NCBI GenBank assembly: GCA_009936885.1
Contig: JAACDT010000050.1
Location: 1-16,190, forward strand
Direction of reading: 5' to 3'
DNA length: 16,190 bases
Source: Alphaproteobacteria bacterium
Lineage (GTDB): Bacteria > Pseudomonadota > Alphaproteobacteria > Puniceispirillales > Puniceispirillaceae
The notes beneath the pieces are model-generated. The model saw only the letters and a list, made by a program, of their open reading frames with translations. It had not been told where the DNA came from and made no database searches. Shown here in pieces: positions 14,557 through 16,190 of the stretch (positions are counted from its first letter, which is position 1; each line of letters opens with the position of its first letter). The position numbers and the translations under genes were made by a program.

Positions 14557-15960
14557 TCAGCGTGCATTTCCGTAAATAAGTTTTTGGGTGGCTTCAACAG
14601 TGCCGTCAATCTCTGTCTTGGTTTCCTTCCTATCCATCAAATCGCGCAAATGCCCTGGTAAATCTGGTCTAATACCAATCGCTTTTTCCACAGCATCAGG
14701 AAATTTAGCTGGATGCGCGCACGCAAGTGAAATAATCGGAATATCAGTCGGCACTATTTTATCATCTCGTGCAGATGCAGCCGCATGAAGCCCCACCGCA
14801 CTATGGGGATCAAAAATAATCCCATGTTTATCATATAAAGATTTTATCTCGCTTTTAGTTTGCACATCATCAACACGATAAGCTACAAATCTTTTTTTTG
14901 CGGTTTCTAATTGATCTATTGAAATATCAAAATTCCCAGTGGTTGCAAACGCGTTCATTTTTTCGGCACATAAATAAGCATCACGTCCAAGCACCTCAAA
15001 TAATAACCGCTCAAAATTAGAAGAGACTTGAATATCCATTGAGGGGCTGAGGCTTTGTTGAACCGTTTCACGTGTCATCCTGCCATTTTCAAAAAACCGC
15101 GTTAAAATATCATTTCTATTGGAAGCAACAATCAGCTTTTCGATAGGCAATCCCATCTGACCAGCAGCCCAACCAGCAAAAATATTGCCAAAATTACCTG
15201 TTGGAACACTAAAAGCAACTTTTTGTTCTGGGGCACCAAGCTTTAATGCAGAAGTAAAATAATAAACGATTTGAGGTACAAGACGAGCCCAATTAATTGA
15301 GTTTATGGCAGATAGATTTACCGTATCTCTGAATTGATGGTCATTAAAACACGCTTTTACGATATCCTGACATATATCGAAATCACCTGTAACACTCACC
15401 GCATGGGCGCCCAGACCAGCAAGAGACGTCATTTGTTTCTGCTGTATAGGCGATACTCTGCCACTAGGGAAAAGAATAAAGATATCTACTGAATCAAGAT
15501 TTTGAAATGCCTGTAATGCCGCAGAACCCGTATCACCACTTGTTGCGCCAAGTATCACTGAATGTCTGCCTGTCTTGGCAAGCGCTCGCTCAAAAGCCCG
15601 TGCTAAAAATTGCATGGCATAATCTTTAAATGCGATTGTAGGCCCATGGAAAAGCTCTAACGTATAGAGACCATCCTCAAGAGCGGTGAGAGGTGCTACA
15701 TCTGGATGGGTAAAGTTTTTGTAGGATTCTTTTGCAAGCTGTGTCACCTCATCTAGAGTGAGGTCTCCTTCAGTGAACTTTGATATTATCTCTCCAGCTA
15801 TTTGGTAATAATCAAGCCCTCTCATTGCTGCTATTTCTGATGAGGTAAATTTAGGCCAGCTTTTTGGCAGATACAACCCGCCATCTCGTGCAAGCCCGCT
15901 CAGAAGCGCGCCGTTAAATCGAATGTTACTATCCTCTCCGCGTGTACTTAAATATTCCAT
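14557..15960 (-). CDS. thrC: Threonine synthase
   Basis: PLP enzyme that converts O-phosphohomoserine to threonine. The 467-residue protein belongs to the longer, E. coli/yeast-like class, with an N-terminal Thr_synth_N domain (about 1-85, YLSTRGED and GLARDGGLYLP), the PLP lysine Lys112 in GPTIAFKDYAMQFL (106-119), the phosphate-binding SGDTGSAA (141-148), and VPTGNFGNIFAGW further on. AAGGAG lies nine bases before the ATG. It starts 18 bases after the SURF1 gene and is likely co-transcribed with it. Homoserine kinase is encoded about 3.7 kb away on the other strand; homoserine dehydrogenase is not in the window. Confidence 0.97.
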   Translation of the reverse strand: MEYLSTRGEDSNIRFNGALLSGLARDGGLYLPKSWPKFTSSEIAAMRGLDYYQIAGEIISKFTEGDLTLDEVTQLAKESYKNFTHPDVAPLTALEDGLYTLELFHGPTIAFKDYAMQFLARAFERALAKTGRHSVILGATSGDTGSAALQAFQNLDSVDIFILFPSGRVSPIQQKQMTSLAGLGAHAVSVTGDFDICQDIVKACFNDHQFRDTVNLSAINSINWARLVPQIVYYFTSALKLGAPEQKVAFSVPTGNFGNIFAGWAAGQMGLPIEKLIVASNRNDILTRFFENGRMTRETVQQSLSPSMDIQVSSNFERLLFEVLGRDAYLCAEKMNAFATTGNFDISIDQLETAKKRFVAYRVDDVQTKSEIKSLYDKHGIIFDPHSAVGLHAAASARDDKIVPTDIPIISLACAHPAKFPDAVEKAIGIRPDLPGHLRDLMDRKETKTEIDGTVEATQKLIYGNAR

Positions 15961-15978
15961 TTGAGTAAGCTCCTTTTT

Positions 15979-16190
15979 TTAATCGGAGGTCGATTTAGAA
16001 GAGAATTGCAGTCTGCCATTTTGGTGATGGAAGGCAAGATAAACCCCAATTAACGCAAGCGCTAGTCCAAACCAAGTTAAGGCATAATTAAAGTGTGAAT
16101 TAGGCACATCAATATTAACCTCAGCCGCAATTGGAAGCGTTATAATTTCGCCAGTTCTAATAACGTCAATATAATAATTCTTTATCATAT
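15979..16190 (-). CDS. SURF1-family cytochrome oxidase assembly protein (partial, C-terminal end)
   Basis: Only the last 70 or so codons are present; the frame stays open to the window edge, so the Met at 16188 is internal. SURF1 proteins sit in the inner membrane and help insert heme a into cytochrome c oxidase. The visible part has the typical end: a strand with IPIAAE-like residues, then NSHFNYALTWFGLALALIG, whose His-x-x-Tyr-Ala-x-Thr-Trp-Phe core and following hydrophobic run are the second membrane helix of the family, then a short polar tail. It lies 18 bases upstream of thrC on the same strand, an arrangement known from alphaproteobacterial cox clusters, so cox genes are probably just beyond the right edge. 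Confidence 0.85.
   Translation of the reverse strand, partial: MIKNYYIDVIRTGEIITLPIAAEVNIDVPNSHFNYALTWFGLALALIGVYLAFHHQNGRLQFSSKSTSD

Noticed and set aside
1..16190. Mobile element, prophage, defence system or toxin-antitoxin hidden among the core genes
   Set aside because: All large frames match housekeeping families with normal lengths, gaps are short, and no transposase, integrase, tRNA-linked repeat or paired small genes were found.

Overview
The window is a run of ordinary chromosomal housekeeping genes from an AT-rich alphaproteobacterium. The lineage call rests on gene content and order. The Fo half of ATP synthase (atpI-atpB-atpE-atpF'-atpF) is encoded apart from F1 and carries two b-type subunits. 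A mutY / DUF721 (DciA-type) / dsbA / smc block, a SURF1-thrC pair and an ispH-thrB2-rnhA operon are also typical of that class. Low GC and short intergenic gaps suggest a streamlined, perhaps marine, member (SAR116/Rhodospirillales-like), but the genus cannot be fixed from this sequence alone.

Layout. (1) 1-5492: the N-terminal part of mutY on the minus strand, cut by the window edge, diverges from a DUF721/DciA-like gene, dsbA and smc on the plus strand. The DUF721 gene and dsbA each end in a hairpin that carries their own stop codon, and dsbA and smc have recognisable promoters. (2) 5493-8352: an Fo operon behind a TTGACA-type promoter. (3) 8407-8871: a small lipoprotein gene of unknown function on the minus strand, convergent with the Fo operon and divergent from ispH. 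(4) 8945-11312: ispH, thrB (ThrB2 type) and rnhA, tightly packed on the plus strand. (5) 11309-13766, minus strand: a DsbD/ScsB-like membrane thiol reductase followed by a one-cysteine peroxiredoxin. The peroxiredoxin and rnhA end on a shared CTAG. (6) 13915-14496: yqgE/algH on the plus strand behind a T-tract-rich intergenic region. (7) 14557-16190, minus strand: SURF1 (only its C-terminus is present) followed by thrC.

Functional themes are Fo assembly, chromosome maintenance (MutY, DciA-like, SMC, RNase HI), envelope and cytoplasmic thiol redox (DsbA, DsbD/ScsB, peroxiredoxin), threonine synthesis (ThrB and ThrC in two separate transcripts), isoprenoid synthesis (IspH) and cytochrome oxidase assembly (SURF1).

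I found no RNA gene, insertion sequence, prophage, CRISPR array or plausible new multi-gene system. No gene-free stretch exceeds 300 bases; the longest is 5493-5693, which holds the Fo promoter. The points worth a second look are small-scale: decoy ATGs overlapping the GTG starts of atpI and atpB, start codons without Shine-Dalgarno sites placed just after promoter-like boxes, stop codons inside terminator loops, a dyad inside the dsbA promoter, spaced T-tracts before yqgE, and the orphan lipoprotein.
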